From: Pseudomonadota bacterium
GTDB taxonomy: Bacteria; Myxococcota_A; Polyangia; Haliangiales; Haliangiaceae
Direction of reading: 5' to 3'
Assembly (NCBI GenBank): GCA_022360315.1
Contig: JAKSDA010000555.1
Location: 1-64,000 of the forward strand
Length of the DNA stretch: 64,000 nucleotides
In this document: piece by piece, positions 35,296 through 45,843 of the stretch
Layout of the letters: each line of letters begins with the position of its first letter
Position numbering within the stretch: position 1 is the stretch's first letter
Notes under the pieces: generated by a model
What the model was told of the DNA's origin: nothing
The model's database searches: none
The model's input: only the letters and a program-made list of their open reading frames with translations
Translations under genes and position numbers: made by a program

Positions 35296-36993
35296 TTATT
35301 CTTGCGCGGGCGATTGCGGACTGGCCTGGCCACAGCCCGGCGCGTTTTGGCAAAAACCGGCGCTGGGCGCGATGGTGCGGTGCAGCCTGGCGCCGTCGAG
35401 ACCGCGGTAGCGCGGCTGCCAGGTTGTGGATATCGAATCGATGGAACTGGCCGGTGGCGGCACGCGGTGACAGAGCAGCGAGTAATAGCCGGTAAGAATC
35501 GCCGCAGTTACGCTCAGTGCGCCACCCGCGACAATCATGCGCCGGGCCACACCGGGTCCAAAGGAGCACAGCAGCGCGAGCAAAAGCGCGCCCACAACCA
35601 GCAGATAAGGCACCACCGAGGCCAACCCGGACAGACCGAGCAGCCAGCCCAGGTTATAGGGCAGGTACCCGGCTAGCCCGAAACGCGCGGTGATGTTGAA
35701 AAAGGGATCGGAAAATCCGTCGGGATAATAGGGAAAGACCGCGGCCAGCGCGGTGAAGGTCACCATCGCCGCAGCGACCAGACCGACCGCGGGTCCGAGC
35801 GCGATCGCGCGCGAGCGCACTGCCTCGACCGTGGCTGCCACCGGCACAACGTAGAAGGGCACGGTGTACGCAAGATAGCGCGAGCCAACCGACCAGCCGA
35901 CCTGCGAGTGGCTCAGCGAGCCGGCCAGGACATACGAAACGGCGATGACAAACCCGCACACCACGGCCTCTGCGATGTGGCCCTGGCGCGTGATCATGAG
36001 AACCAGCCCGGGACCGGCCAGCAAAAGAAACGGCGAGTAGTAAAAAATCCCGCTGCGGGGCGATACCAGCTGCTGGCCCAGGTGGGCCAGCGAAAAGCCA
36101 CCCAGGCCAAACAATTCGCTGTTGAGCCAGTTTCTCATCGCCGGGTCCGTGACGTGGTGCATGCCGGTCGTGAATGGGCTTTCGAAGCAAAGCCAGTGAT
36201 AGGTCAAGAGCACTGCCACCGGCACTGCGGCAGCGAGGCAAAAGGCGATCGCGGCAGCCACCTGTCCGTAGGTCCAGTCGCGAGCTCGAACGAGTAGATA
36301 GACCAACAACACCGGACTGACAAAGACAGCGGTATAGTCGACGAGCGCGGCTGCGCCGGCGGCAAGACCGGATAGCGCCGCGGTGACCCGGCCGCCGCGG
36401 CCGGGGCGCAGATCGATGCCGCGTATGAGGAAAAAGCTGGTCCCGAGCAGCGCCCCAGCCAGATGATGCGATAGCAGCAGAGTGCCGTAGACCAGCGCCA
36501 TCGAGCCCACGGCATAACCCAAAACGAGCAGCCGCCTGGTCGCTCGGTCACGGTCGTCGGAGTCGAGACAGCGCGACAGGAAAAGCACGAACAAGAGCGA
36601 CGGGATGGCCGCGCCGAACAGGCGGAGCCAGAAGAAGAGCCGGGCCAGGGGCGGTGGTTTGCCACCGGAACACAGTTTCATCACCGCGTACACGGGCACG
36701 AGCAAGAGGCTCATGCCCGGCGCATGGCTGGAGTAGGTCTGGCCGTTGTAGGTCGAGGTACCCACAGTCAGCTGGAAGCTGCGAATCTCGTCGTCGATAG
36801 CGAGACTGCCGCGCTCGGCCATGGCCATCGCCAGGTAGATGTGGGGCAGCTCGTCAGCACTGTAGCGGGCCTCGAAATACGGAAACGAGTAGAGATAAAT
36901 AAACGCGATCGCCGCACCGAGCCACCACCGACGGGCCCGCAATAGCAGGCGGCCGAGGCGCGCGTAGAGCGGCTGAGTTGCGACATCCGACAT
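35296..36993 (-). CDS. Polytopic membrane protein, glycosyltransferase-like
   Basis: 565 residues with roughly eleven hydrophobic helices. The first external loop contains YSADELPHIYLAMAMAERGS and later TYNGQTYSSHAPGMSLLLVP. An acidic loop after the first helix and the SSHAPG motif are the layout of GT-C (GT39/ArnT-like) lipid-linked sugar transferases, but no donor or acceptor can be named. Divergent from serA; its 3' end faces recG tail to tail with a 39-base gap. Confidence 0.65.
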   Translation of the reverse strand: MSDVATQPLYARLGRLLLRARRWWLGAAIAFIYLYSFPYFEARYSADELPHIYLAMAMAERGSLAIDDEIRSFQLTVGTSTYNGQTYSSHAPGMSLLLVPVYAVMKLCSGGKPPPLARLFFWLRLFGAAIPSLLFVLFLSRCLDSDDRDRATRRLLVLGYAVGSMALVYGTLLLSHHLAGALLGTSFFLIRGIDLRPGRGGRVTAALSGLAAGAAALVDYTAVFVSPVLLVYLLVRARDWTYGQVAAAIAFCLAAAVPVAVLLTYHWLCFESPFTTGMHHVTDPAMRNWLNSELFGLGGFSLAHLGQQLVSPRSGIFYYSPFLLLAGPGLVLMITRQGHIAEAVVCGFVIAVSYVLAGSLSHSQVGWSVGSRYLAYTVPFYVVPVAATVEAVRSRAIALGPAVGLVAAAMVTFTALAAVFPYYPDGFSDPFFNITARFGLAGYLPYNLGWLLGLSGLASVVPYLLVVGALLLALLCSFGPGVARRMIVAGGALSVTAAILTGYYSLLCHRVPPPASSIDSISTTWQPRYRGLDGARLHRTIAPSAGFCQNAPGCGQASPQSPAQE

Positions 36994-37275
36994 GGGCAGA
37001 ACAGCTCTTTTTACTTGCTTTGGCCCCCGGGGGAAAAGAATGCCGGCCGCAAAAGCCGCCCGGCATGCCCTGCGCGAGGTCGCCAGTCACGACCGCATCA
37101 AACACACCGATACAATTGAAATCAACTACTTGCGAAGGGGGGCGGGCAGTCACAGGCTTCGCTGCGCAAGTGCCCAAACGGGTGAGGAGCGGGCGGTCAC
37201 AGGCGAGACGTCCCGGCGAGATTCCCCCGGGCTGCGCTTGATCTCGACGACTGCTACGAGGACATTTCGGCAATC
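36994..37275. other. Intergenic region between the membrane protein and serA
   Basis: 282 bases with no gene. Contains a 16-base direct repeat close to serA (see next entry). A purine-rich GAGGACA lies about 15 bases before the serA ATG. Confidence 0.6.
37142..37204 (+). promoter_or_regulatory. 16-bp direct repeat upstream of serA
   Basis: GCGGGCAGTCACAGGC at 37142-37157 and GCGGGCGGTCACAGGC at 37189-37204 differ at one base and start 47 bases apart. The pair lies 72-134 bases before the serA start and could be a regulator site or an RNA element. No known riboswitch recognised. Confidence 0.4.
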
Positions 37276-38508
37276 ATGGACCATCGGCTGTCGTTTCCGA
37301 AAGAAAAGATCAAGGTCGTCTTGCTCGAGGGCATCCACCAGAGCGCGGTGGATTATCTGCACCGCAGCGGCTACACCAACGTCGTGCACCACGCCCGCGC
37401 CTTGCCGCTCGACGAGCTTCGCGCCGAGCTGGCCACGGCCTACCTGGTCGGCATTCGCTCGCGCACCCAGCTCACCGCCGACGTCCTGGCCGATACCGAA
37501 CGCCTCTTTGCAGTGGGCTGCTTTTGCATCGGAACCAACCAGGTCGACCTCGACGCCGCAGGCCAGCAGGGTATTCCGGTATTCAATGCACCCCACTCCA
37601 ATACCCGCAGCGTGGCCGAGCTGGTCATCGCCGAGTCGATCATGCTGCTGCGCGGCTTGGGCGACAAGAACGGCGCAGCTCATCGCGGCGGATGGCAAAA
37701 AAGCGCCCGGCAATCCTACGAGCTGCGCAGCAAAACCATGGGCATCGTGGGTTATGGTCACATCGGCTCCCAGGTGTCGATTCTGGCCGAGGCGCTCGGC
37801 ATGCGGGTGATCTATCACGATATCGTGCCCAGGCTGGCCATGGGCAATGCGCAACAGCTGGGCAGCTTGACCGAACTCCTCACCGAGGCCGATATCGTCA
37901 CCCTGCACGTTCCCCAGGACCCGTCCACACACAACCTGATCAACCGGGATCGACTGGCCGAAATGCGGCCGGGCAGCTACCTCATCAACGCCAGCCGGGG
38001 CACCGTGGTCGATGTGGACGCACTGGCCGACGCCGTGCGCTCAGGCCATGTGGCCGGTGCAGCGGTCGATGTATTTCCCCGCGAACCCAAGAGCAACGAC
38101 GAGACCTTCGAGTCGCCGCTGCGCGGCCTGCCCAATGTGATTCTGACCCCACATATCGGCGGCAGCACGGTCGAGGCCCAGCGCAACATCGGCCAGGAAG
38201 TCGCCTCCAAGCTGGTCAATTACAGCGATCAGGGCACCACGATGAGTGCGGTCAACTTCCCCCAGCTATCGCTCTCGGCCCACAAGGACGCCCATCGCCT
38301 GCTCCATATCCACCACAATCAGCCCGGTGTGCTGGCCGCGGTCAACCGGGTGCTGACCGGCTCGGAAGCCAATATCCTGGGCCAGCATCTCCAGACCGAC
38401 CCCCAGCTCGGCTACGTGGTCACCGATGTGGACCGCGAACACGCCGACAACCTGCGCGGCGATCTCCTGGCCATACCCGGCACCATACGCTGCCGGATTC
38501 TGTACTGA
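37276..38508 (+). CDS. serA: D-3-phosphoglycerate dehydrogenase SerA (with ACT domain)
   Basis: 410 residues, E. coli-type length. First step of serine synthesis from 3-phosphoglycerate. Rossmann motif GIVGYGHIGSQVSILAEALG binds NAD; catalytic residues lie in NASRGTVVDVDAL (Arg), the VFPREPKSND segment (Glu) and LTPHIGGSTVEAQ (His). The C-terminal about 80 residues (HIHHNQPGVLAAVNRVL and onward) form the ACT domain that binds serine for feedback inhibition. Confidence 0.96.
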   Translation: MDHRLSFPKEKIKVVLLEGIHQSAVDYLHRSGYTNVVHHARALPLDELRAELATAYLVGIRSRTQLTADVLADTERLFAVGCFCIGTNQVDLDAAGQQGIPVFNAPHSNTRSVAELVIAESIMLLRGLGDKNGAAHRGGWQKSARQSYELRSKTMGIVGYGHIGSQVSILAEALGMRVIYHDIVPRLAMGNAQQLGSLTELLTEADIVTLHVPQDPSTHNLINRDRLAEMRPGSYLINASRGTVVDVDALADAVRSGHVAGAAVDVFPREPKSNDETFESPLRGLPNVILTPHIGGSTVEAQRNIGQEVASKLVNYSDQGTTMSAVNFPQLSLSAHKDAHRLLHIHHNQPGVLAAVNRVLTGSEANILGQHLQTDPQLGYVVTDVDREHADNLRGDLLAIPGTIRCRILY

Positions 38509-38589
38509 TCCGGACCACCCCGGTCGCCCGGCGGTTTATCCTGCTGCGCGTCGGGCTCGCCCAACAGAAAAACACCGTAGGAGAACACC

Positions 38590-40002
38590 ATGGGCTGGTT
38601 TTTATTGCTCGCCGCCGCCGCCATTCTATCGTCTCTGTATGTTGCGCTGGTGGCGTTTCTCAGCGCGCGCTATCCCGAAACACACTGGGATTGGAGCGCG
38701 CTCGACTGGGACGACATCGCATTCCCCGACGGCTTTGTGTGGGGTGTGGCCGCGGCCGCCCATCAGGTCGAGGGCGGTTGCGACAACAACAACTGGAGCC
38801 GCTGGGAAAATCAGACAGCTCCGGACGGCACGCCGCGCATCTCTCGCGGCCAAAAAGCTGGCCGCGCCTGTGATCACTGGAATCGCTACGGTGAGGACAT
38901 CCAGCTCATCACCGAGCTGGGCGTCACATCCTATCGCTTCTCGCCAGCGTGGAGCAAACTCGAGCCCGAGCCGGGCCGCTTCGACGACGACGCCATCAAA
39001 CACTACCACGACGTTCTCGACGCCATGAAACAGGCCGGGGTCACCCCCATGTTAACCCTGCACCACTTTACCCATCCGCTGTGGTTCGAAGACATGGGCG
39101 GGTTCGAGAAAGAGGACAACATCGCCCACTTCGTCCGCTTTGCCGAGCGGCTTTTTGCCGAGTACAGGGACAAGATCGAGCTGTGGTGCACGATCAACGA
39201 ACCCGCCGTATTCGCCGCCGCCGGCTGGTTTCAAGGCCGCTTTCCGCCGGGCAAGGAAAACGCCCAGCTCACCGCCGAGGTGCTGGCCAATCTGATGACC
39301 GCGCACGTCAGAGTGTACGAGGCGGTCAAAGCCATGCCCGGCGGTGACAATGCCCGGATCGGGCTGGTCAAAAATATCTTTCAATTCGATCCCAGCCGCC
39401 GCTATCACCTGGCCGACTGGGTCGTGGCCCGCACCTTCGATCACGTCTTTAACGGCGCCATCCTGGCCTGTCTCAAGACCGGCCGATTTCGCGTCAGGGT
39501 ACCGGGCCAGATCGCAGTCGAGCGCGACCTGCCCGGCGCATCGGCGTCTCTCGACTTTGTCGGTCTCAATTACTATTCTCATTTCCACCTCCGCAGCCAG
39601 TTGGGCCGCGACCCGTGGTTTCGTTTTGTCGAGCGCCCGGGCGACATTCAAACCGACATGGACTACGCGATCTACGCCGAGGGCTTCCACCGCGCACTCG
39701 TGCAGATCGCCGAGCTCGGCCTGCCCATCTACGTGACCGAAAACGGCGTCGCCGACGCCCGCGACGACCGTCGAGCTCTGTACATTCGCCGCTATCTCTA
39801 CGCAATGAGCCGGGCCATCGACGATGGCGCCGACGTGCGCGGGTATTACTACTGGTCCCTCATGGACAACTTCGAATGGGCCGAGGGCTACGATATGAAA
39901 TTTGGCCTCTATTCCATGGATCCCGCCACCCTGGAGCGCAAACTGCGCGACGGTGCCCGCGCCTATACCATGGTGGTCCAGGCCAGCCGCGAGCTCGACT
40001 GA
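38590..40002 (+). CDS. Membrane-anchored family 1 glycoside hydrolase (beta-glucosidase type)
   Basis: 470 residues. A single N-terminal membrane helix (about 3-24) replaces the usual cytosolic start. The GH1 barrel is complete: FVWGVAAAAHQVEGG, YRFSPAWSKLEPEPG, acid/base Glu204 in TINEPAVFAA and nucleophile Glu384 in YVTENGVAD, then YYWSLMDNFEWAEGY. It hydrolyses beta-linked glycosides; the aglycone is unknown. Whether the barrel faces cytosol or periplasm is not settled by the sequence. Confidence 0.93.
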   Translation: MGWFLLLAAAAILSSLYVALVAFLSARYPETHWDWSALDWDDIAFPDGFVWGVAAAAHQVEGGCDNNNWSRWENQTAPDGTPRISRGQKAGRACDHWNRYGEDIQLITELGVTSYRFSPAWSKLEPEPGRFDDDAIKHYHDVLDAMKQAGVTPMLTLHHFTHPLWFEDMGGFEKEDNIAHFVRFAERLFAEYRDKIELWCTINEPAVFAAAGWFQGRFPPGKENAQLTAEVLANLMTAHVRVYEAVKAMPGGDNARIGLVKNIFQFDPSRRYHLADWVVARTFDHVFNGAILACLKTGRFRVRVPGQIAVERDLPGASASLDFVGLNYYSHFHLRSQLGRDPWFRFVERPGDIQTDMDYAIYAEGFHRALVQIAELGLPIYVTENGVADARDDRRALYIRRYLYAMSRAIDDGADVRGYYYWSLMDNFEWAEGYDMKFGLYSMDPATLERKLRDGARAYTMVVQASRELD

Positions 40003-40032
40003 CAGGTCCAAGTGGGGCCGGAGACATTCGCC

Positions 40033-40806
40033 ATGCGTATTGCAACCTGGAACATCAACGGAATGAAAGCGCGCTTCTCGTATCTGGCTCGCTGGCTTGC
40101 CGACGTGCAGCCCGACGTGGTCGGATTGCAGGAACTCAAAATGACCGACGACCAGTTCCCCCGCGAACTGTTCAAAGACGCCGGCTACCACGCCGCGACT
40201 CACGGTCAAAAAGGCTGGAACGGCGTGGCCATCCTCACCCGAGAACCGGCCGAGGTGACCCAGGTAGGTCTGCCGGGCCAGGAAGAGATGGGCGCGCGGC
40301 TACTTACTGTGGATGTGGCTGACCTGTCATTTTCCACAGTCTACTGTCCGAACGGAAAATCGGTCGAGCACGAGGATTTTCAGCGCAAGCTGTCGTGGTT
40401 CGATGCCCTTGGCGCCCACATTGCAGAGCGTCACCACGCCGATCAACCGGTGGTTTTGTGTGGCGACTTCAACATCGTGCCAGCGGCGATCGACAGCTGG
40501 AACGAGGATCGACTCGGCGGGTTCATCTTTCACACCGAGGCCGAGCGATCTCGCCTGAAACGGCTGTTGAACTGGGGATTATTCGACATTTTTCGGTCCA
40601 AACACCCCGACCAGCCCGGCTTTACCTGGTGGGATTATCGCGGCGGCGCGTTTCACAAGCAGCAGGGGCTCAGGATCGATCTCGTGCTCGCCACAGCCAA
40701 CGTGGCCGAGCGGGTCACCGCCGTTCATCTCGAACGCCGGTGGCGCAAAAAACTAGAAGGGATGATCCCGTCCGACCACGCTCCCATGTGGGTTGACCTG
40801 GATTGA
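40033..40806 (+). CDS. xth: Exodeoxyribonuclease III (AP endonuclease)
   Basis: 257 residues from ATG 40033, preceded by GGAG; seven upstream codons in frame are discarded. The AP endonuclease fold is clear: MRIATWNINGMKARF, VGLQELKMTDDQFP (metal Glu), VVLCGDFNIVP (catalytic Asp/Asn) and IPSDHAPMWVDLD (Asp-His). It cleaves DNA at abasic sites and trims 3' blocked ends. It sits 30 bases after the GH1 gene and may be co-transcribed. Confidence 0.96.
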   Translation: MRIATWNINGMKARFSYLARWLADVQPDVVGLQELKMTDDQFPRELFKDAGYHAATHGQKGWNGVAILTREPAEVTQVGLPGQEEMGARLLTVDVADLSFSTVYCPNGKSVEHEDFQRKLSWFDALGAHIAERHHADQPVVLCGDFNIVPAAIDSWNEDRLGGFIFHTEAERSRLKRLLNWGLFDIFRSKHPDQPGFTWWDYRGGAFHKQQGLRIDLVLATANVAERVTAVHLERRWRKKLEGMIPSDHAPMWVDLD

Positions 40807-41116
40807 TCTAATCCCATCAGGTGTTAGATGACATGCGCAAACGTTGTTGTCTGCACGTTTTTTGTGCCTAAACAGAAACACATTGGTGTGGATCAAACGA
40901 GGCACTCGCCTGCACCCGCCAGATTGATCGCACTGAACAACTGCTGAGCGGTACTCGCCCGCATCCTGTGCGGCCAGTAGAGATTGTATTCGTCGCGGCA
41001 TTGTCGCGGAGTTGCAGCGGCCGAGGAGCGCATCTGGCGACTCCTGGTCACGGGCATCGACAACCTGCCGTCAAACAGAGTTGATGGGACAATCTGCTCG
41101 ACGGAAGGGTGAGACA
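40807..41116. other. Intergenic region, nothing recognised
   Basis: 310 bases between xth and the PD40 protein gene. No open frame looks real and no strong repeat or hairpin was seen. The promoter of the next gene is expected here. Confidence 0.5.
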
Positions 41117-42145
41117 ATGACACATATCAAGAGGGCCTGTCTTATTCCAGCGATATTGGTTTTTTCCGTGGCCCCCGCGCCTTTGCAACTGGCTGCCGGG
41201 CCACCCATTGGAGACTGGAAGACGGTCAATCTGGGCGCTGTGCTGAACTCCGAATATCACGAGGCGTTCTCGACAGTTACTGCAGATGAGCGGACGATCT
41301 ATTTCGCTTCCAACCGGCCGGGTGGATACGGTCGGTCACATCGCGATAGTCCCTGGCAATTGGCCAGTTATGACATATATGTCGCTCACCGTAGCCAAAA
41401 AAATGCCTCCTGGGGCACACCAACTCTGCTGGGTCCCAACATCAATACAAGCGCCAGCGAGCATAGCGTGTCGATTAGCCCTGATGGTCACTATATGTAT
41501 TTTGCCAGCGATCGCCCGGGAGGGTGCGGTGGGATGGATATCTACGTCAGCTACCGGAGAAATCGCCACGATGACCACGGCTGGGGGACGCCGGTCAATC
41601 TGGGATGCAAGGTCAACAGCCCGTATATAGACTCCTGTCCGATTTATCATGTCGACAAAAAGGGCCTGGCCCGGCTCTTCTTTGCTCAGTCCAACCTCGA
41701 CGGCCCACCCCCCGATCTGCCGACACAGCTCAGCAGCCTCGATTTTGTGGTGAGCAAACACAATCGGTACCGCAACACATTTGGCGTGCCGGAAACCCTG
41801 CCTCTCAGTACCGAGTATCAAGACTCTCACCTGGATCCGGTCAATGGGTATATATGGGGTCAATATCCCATGGGCTTCGGCCAGGGTGATATCTGGCTAT
41901 CGCTGAAACGAAAGGGCGTATTCACCAATCCGATCAACCTGGGCCCGGATGTGAACACCGAATATGAGGAGCAAATCCCCACAGCATCCCGAAATGGCAC
42001 AAGGCTTTATTATGCATCTGATCGCCCGGGCGGATTTGGCGGAGTGGACCTCTACATGTCGAAGCTGCGCAAACAATGCCACCGCGACAGTGATAGTGAT
42101 AGTGATAGTGATAGTGATTCTTCATCGCTGCGCAGGTGCTGGTAA
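41117..42145 (+). CDS. Secreted PD40/WD40-like beta-propeller protein
   Basis: 342 residues from ATG 41117, after GGAAGGGTGAGACA; 35 upstream codons are discarded. A signal peptide (ACLIPAILVFSVAPAPLQLA) is followed by several PD40 blades, each with the motif SPDGHYMYFASDRPGG or a variant (TIYFASNRPGG, RLYYASDRPGG) and a GGxDIY turn. Such propellers bind proteins or cell-wall material in the periplasm. The tail is a Asp-Ser dipeptide run (residues about 322-335), encoded by a six-base repeat. Confidence 0.85.
   Translation: MTHIKRACLIPAILVFSVAPAPLQLAAGPPIGDWKTVNLGAVLNSEYHEAFSTVTADERTIYFASNRPGGYGRSHRDSPWQLASYDIYVAHRSQKNASWGTPTLLGPNINTSASEHSVSISPDGHYMYFASDRPGGCGGMDIYVSYRRNRHDDHGWGTPVNLGCKVNSPYIDSCPIYHVDKKGLARLFFAQSNLDGPPPDLPTQLSSLDFVVSKHNRYRNTFGVPETLPLSTEYQDSHLDPVNGYIWGQYPMGFGQGDIWLSLKRKGVFTNPINLGPDVNTEYEEQIPTASRNGTRLYYASDRPGGFGGVDLYMSKLRKQCHRDSDSDSDSDSDSSSLRRCW
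42086..42118 (+). repeat. Simple 6-bp repeat encoding Asp-Ser run
   Basis: AGTGAT units occur about five times in a row in the last codons of the propeller gene. Slippage would lengthen or shorten the (Asp-Ser)n tail in frame. Confidence 0.85.
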
Positions 42146-42336
42146 TATGGCCCCGGTGTTTTTGTTGTGGCGTTGATGTACCGCCCGACCAATTGTTCGA
42201 GGTAACCGAGGTGGGGCCGATGCCCTTTGCGGGCGCGCTCTCGGGTGCATTTTGTCGTGATCGGACAATCCGGACTCCGGGGCATTTGGGCGATCCGGGC
42301 AAAGGGTCGGTTGACCCCGCCAGAGGCCACTGGTAA
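42136..42336 (+). CDS. Possible small Cys-containing protein
   Basis: A 66-codon frame from a GTG that overlaps the end of the propeller gene and stops 26 bases before purH. The product has [16 protein letters not shown] near the start and a later Cys in GAFCRDRT, as in small zinc-binding proteins. It could equally be a shadow frame; there is no clear ribosome site. Confidence 0.28.
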   Translation: MLVIWPRCFCCGVDVPPDQLFEVTEVGPMPFAGALSGAFCRDRTIRTPGHLGDPGKGSVDPARGHW

Positions 42337-42362
42337 GAGATGGCCAGATCAAGGCAGTTCCC

Positions 42363-43967
42363 ATGAAGATCAGACGAGCAATCCTCAGTGTCTCGGACAA
42401 GCGCGAAATCGTCGAGTTCGCCCGCGGGCTGGCTCGCTTTAGTGTGGAGATCCTGTCCACGGGCGGCACGGCACGTGCCCTGCGCGAGGCCGGTATCAGC
42501 ACCACTCCGATCGCCGAGTACACCGGTGCCCCCGAGATCCTCGACGGCCGGGTCAAAACCCTTCACCCCAGGATTCACGGCGGTCTGCTCGGCCGCGCCA
42601 GTCCAGATCACGACCGGCAAATGGCCGAGCACGACATTGCGCCGATCGATTTGGTCGCGGTCAATCTCTATCCGTTTGAAGAGACCATTGCCCGACCCGG
42701 CATCGCCCGCACCGAGGCGATCGAAAACATCGACATTGGCGGTCCGGCCATGCTGCGCTCGGCGGCCAAGAATCACGAGCGCGTCGCGGTCATCGTCGAT
42801 CCCGCCGATTATGCGGACATACTCGACGAACTCGAACAGAATGGCGGGGAGCTGGTCGAACGCACCCTTTTTGCACTGGCGTGCAAGGCATTTGCCCACA
42901 CCGCGGCGTACGATGGGGCGATTGCGGCCTATTTATCATCGCTTTCCACCGATGTTGCTCCGGCCGAGCCCTCTGCGGCAAAGGAGCGTCGGGCCATGCC
43001 CGACATCTTGACCGTGCAGTGGCGCCGCGTGCGCGATTTGCGCTACGGAGAGAATCCGCACCAGAGCGCTGCGTTCTACGCCGACCGGCGGTCGCCCCTG
43101 GTGTCGTCCAACCAGCGGCCGAGCCTGGCCTCGGCCGAGATACTGCAGGGCAAGGCGCTTTCGTACAACAACATTCTCGATCTCGACGCCGCCCTGGCCT
43201 GCTGTCTCGAATTCGCCCAGCCCACTGCCGTGGTCGTCAAACACACCAATCCGTGCGGAGTGGCCAGTGATCAGGCTGGCGTGGCCCGGGCGTACGAGCT
43301 GGCCCGGGCCACGGATCCGACATCGTCGTTTGGCGGCATCGTGGCGGTAAACCGCACGGTGGACCGAGATCTCGCGTCCCAGCTGGCCGAGACGTTTCTC
43401 GAGTGCGTGGTCGCACCCGACTACAGCGAGGCCGCGCGTTCGATCTTGGCCGAGAAAAAGCGCCTGCGCCTGGTCGCGACCGGGCCGTGGCGGGTGGGGC
43501 CGGACGATACCGGTTGGGCCATGCGATCGGTGGCTGGCGGGCTTCTCGTGCAATCGGCCGACTATCCACTTGAAACGGCAAATGACGGCGATGTGGTGAC
43601 CGAGCGCGCGCCCACGGCGGACGAGCTCGGCGCTCTCGACTTTGCCTGGCGGGTTGGCAAACACATCAAATCCAATGCGATCGTTTTCTGCCGCGGCAGC
43701 CAGACCGTGGGCATCGGAGCTGGCCAGATGAGCCGGGTCGACTCGGTGCGCATCGCGCAATCCAAGGCCGAATCGCCGCTTCAAAACACCTGTGTTGCGT
43801 CGGATGCGTTTTTTCCATTTCGCGACGGCATCGACGCCCTGGCCGAGGCCGGTGCCACAGCCGTGATCCAGCCCGGTGGTTCCATCCGCGACGCGGAGGT
43901 CATCGCCGCGGCCAACCAGCACGGTCTGGCCATGGTATTCACCGGACAGCGGCATTTCAGGCATTGA
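42363..43967 (+). CDS. purH: Bifunctional AICAR formyltransferase / IMP cyclohydrolase PurH
   Basis: 534 residues; the last two steps of IMP synthesis. The cyclohydrolase half has [28 protein letters not shown] and [13 protein letters not shown]. The formyltransferase half has [14 protein letters not shown], the catalytic Lys-His in [26 protein letters not shown], and near the end [20 protein letters not shown]. First gene of a purine run with purD and purE; an upstream Cys-containing small frame may be part of the same transcript. Confidence 0.97.
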   Translation: MKIRRAILSVSDKREIVEFARGLARFSVEILSTGGTARALREAGISTTPIAEYTGAPEILDGRVKTLHPRIHGGLLGRASPDHDRQMAEHDIAPIDLVAVNLYPFEETIARPGIARTEAIENIDIGGPAMLRSAAKNHERVAVIVDPADYADILDELEQNGGELVERTLFALACKAFAHTAAYDGAIAAYLSSLSTDVAPAEPSAAKERRAMPDILTVQWRRVRDLRYGENPHQSAAFYADRRSPLVSSNQRPSLASAEILQGKALSYNNILDLDAALACCLEFAQPTAVVVKHTNPCGVASDQAGVARAYELARATDPTSSFGGIVAVNRTVDRDLASQLAETFLECVVAPDYSEAARSILAEKKRLRLVATGPWRVGPDDTGWAMRSVAGGLLVQSADYPLETANDGDVVTERAPTADELGALDFAWRVGKHIKSNAIVFCRGSQTVGIGAGQMSRVDSVRIAQSKAESPLQNTCVASDAFFPFRDGIDALAEAGATAVIQPGGSIRDAEVIAAANQHGLAMVFTGQRHFRH

Positions 43968-44062
43968 TCGGGCCGGTTGATTGTCCGCGCCCGGGCGAGC
44001 CCAACAACGACGATCAACAGCGATCAAACACGACGCGCAGCAAGGTTCATCCGAGGCCCATT

Positions 44063-45346
44063 ATGAAGATCTTGATTATCGGAAGTGGCGGACGCGAGCA
44101 TGCCCTGACCTGGAAACTGGCCAGTTCTGGCCACACTGTTTTCTGCGCACCTGGCAATCCCGGCATGGCGACCGAAGCCGAGTGCCTCGGTATTGCGATC
44201 GGCGATGTCGACGGACTTGTGCGCGCAGCCAGTGGGCGCCGGATCGACCTGGTCGTTGTCGGTCCAGAGGCCCCGCTGGTCGCCGGGCTGGCCGATCGGC
44301 TGCGCGACAGCGGTATCGCGGTGTTTGGCCCGGGCCGGCGCGGCGCCCAGCTCGAGGGCTCCAAGATCGCGGCCAAGGAGTTTTTTGCCCGACACAACAT
44401 TCGCACCGCGGAGTTTGCCGCCTGCCGAACCGTGGCCGAGGCCGACGCGGCGATCGACCGGATCGGCGACAAAGGCGACGTCGTGGTCAAGGCAGACGGG
44501 CTGGCTGCGGGCAAGGGCGTGGTTTTGTGCAGCGACCGAGAGCAGGCCCGATCAGCTGCCCGCGACATGCTTGAGGGCCAGCGATTCGGCCCGGCCGGAG
44601 CGCGCATCGTGGTCGAAAAGCGACTGCTGGGCCGGGAGCTCTCGGTCATGGCGATCACCGACGGCGAGCGTTTCGAGGTGCTCGCCCAGGCCGAAGATCA
44701 CAAGGCCATCTACGACGGTGATCGCGGGCCCAACACCGGCGGCATGGGCACGGTGTCGCCGTGTCGGTGGGTAACTCCGGCGCTGGTCGATCGCATTGAC
44801 CGAGACATCTTTGCGCCGACCCTGCGCGGTCTTCGTGCCGACGGCATCGACTACCGCGGCGTGCTCTACGCCGGTCTCATGATCGAGCAAACCGGCCTGC
44901 CGTGGATTCTCGAATACAACTGCCGCTTTGGCGATCCCGAGACCCAGCCCATCCTGGCCCGATTCGACGGCGATCTCGCGCCCTGGCTGGCCGGCGCGGC
45001 TGCTGGCCAGTTGCCGGCCGGATCCATGCGCTGGGACACTCGCACGTCCGTGTGTGTGGTGCTGGCCTCGGCGGGTTATCCCGGCAAGGCGCAGACCGGC
45101 CTTGCCATCACCGGCCTGCCCACTGCCAGGGCCGACGCCCTGGGCCCGGATCGCATGGTATTTCACGCTGGCACGGCCGTGCGCGACGGAGCGATTGTCA
45201 CCGCAGGCGGCCGTGTCCTCGGCATCACTGCCCTGGCCGCGGATCTGCCTTCCGCGCGCGCTGCAGCCTATAACGCCGTTGCCGCCGTGCACTTCGACGG
45301 CATGCAGATTCGCCGCGACATCGGCGATCGAGGAAAAAGCGCATGA
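44063..45346 (+). CDS. purD: Phosphoribosylamine-glycine ligase PurD
   Basis: 427 residues from ATG 44063 (CGAGG site nearby). Makes GAR from phosphoribosylamine, glycine and ATP. N-terminal [40 protein letters not shown]-grasp region [16 protein letters not shown] and [13 protein letters not shown], followed by [14 protein letters not shown]. The stop overlaps the purE start (ATGA). Confidence 0.97.
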   Translation: MKILIIGSGGREHALTWKLASSGHTVFCAPGNPGMATEAECLGIAIGDVDGLVRAASGRRIDLVVVGPEAPLVAGLADRLRDSGIAVFGPGRRGAQLEGSKIAAKEFFARHNIRTAEFAACRTVAEADAAIDRIGDKGDVVVKADGLAAGKGVVLCSDREQARSAARDMLEGQRFGPAGARIVVEKRLLGRELSVMAITDGERFEVLAQAEDHKAIYDGDRGPNTGGMGTVSPCRWVTPALVDRIDRDIFAPTLRGLRADGIDYRGVLYAGLMIEQTGLPWILEYNCRFGDPETQPILARFDGDLAPWLAGAAAGQLPAGSMRWDTRTSVCVVLASAGYPGKAQTGLAITGLPTARADALGPDRMVFHAGTAVRDGAIVTAGGRVLGITALAADLPSARAAAYNAVAAVHFDGMQIRRDIGDRGKSA

Positions 45347-45843
45347 ACAAACCACGAGTCGCAATTCTCATGGGGTCCAAGTCCGACCTCGAACTCATGG
45401 AGCCGGCCTCCAAGCTGCTCGACGAGCTAGCAATCGCGCACGAAGTCCGCATCATGTCAGCTCATCGCACTCCGGCGCGAACCGCCGAATACGCCGCCAG
45501 CGGGCGCGAAAACGGCATCTCGGTGTTCATCTGTGCGGCCGGTGGTGCGGCCCATCTGGCCGGAGTGGTGGCCGCTCATACCACCTTGCCGGTCATCGGT
45601 GTGCCGCTCGCCCGCACTCCACTGGCCGGCGAGGACGCCCTCCTGGCCACCGTGCAAATGCCGCGCGGCATGCCCGTGGCCACCGTGGCGGTCGACGGCG
45701 CCTACAACGCCGCCCTGCTGGCCGGCCAGATCTTGGCCCTATCCGATCAAGAGCTCGGCGGGCGAATCAAGGCCCTGCGCGAGGCCACTACCCGGCGCGT
45801 CATTGCAGACGACGAAGCCCTGGCCGGCCGGCCGCGGCAATGA
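45343..45843 (+). CDS. purE: N5-carboxyaminoimidazole ribonucleotide mutase PurE
   Basis: 166 residues. Class I PurE motifs: [36 protein letters not shown] (His in the active site), [20 protein letters not shown] and [20 protein letters not shown]. It converts N5-CAIR to CAIR. No purK is adjacent. Overlaps both neighbours by four bases (ATGA), forming a tight purD-purE-Sua5 run. Confidence 0.96.
   Translation: MNKPRVAILMGSKSDLELMEPASKLLDELAIAHEVRIMSAHRTPARTAEYAASGRENGISVFICAAGGAAHLAGVVAAHTTLPVIGVPLARTPLAGEDALLATVQMPRGMPVATVAVDGAYNAALLAGQILALSDQELGGRIKALREATTRRVIADDEALAGRPRQ

Noticed and set aside
44928-45839. N-terminal extension of the Sua5/YrdC protein
   Set aside because: The frame is open only because it crosses purD and purE; the start overlapping the purE stop gives a normal-length protein.
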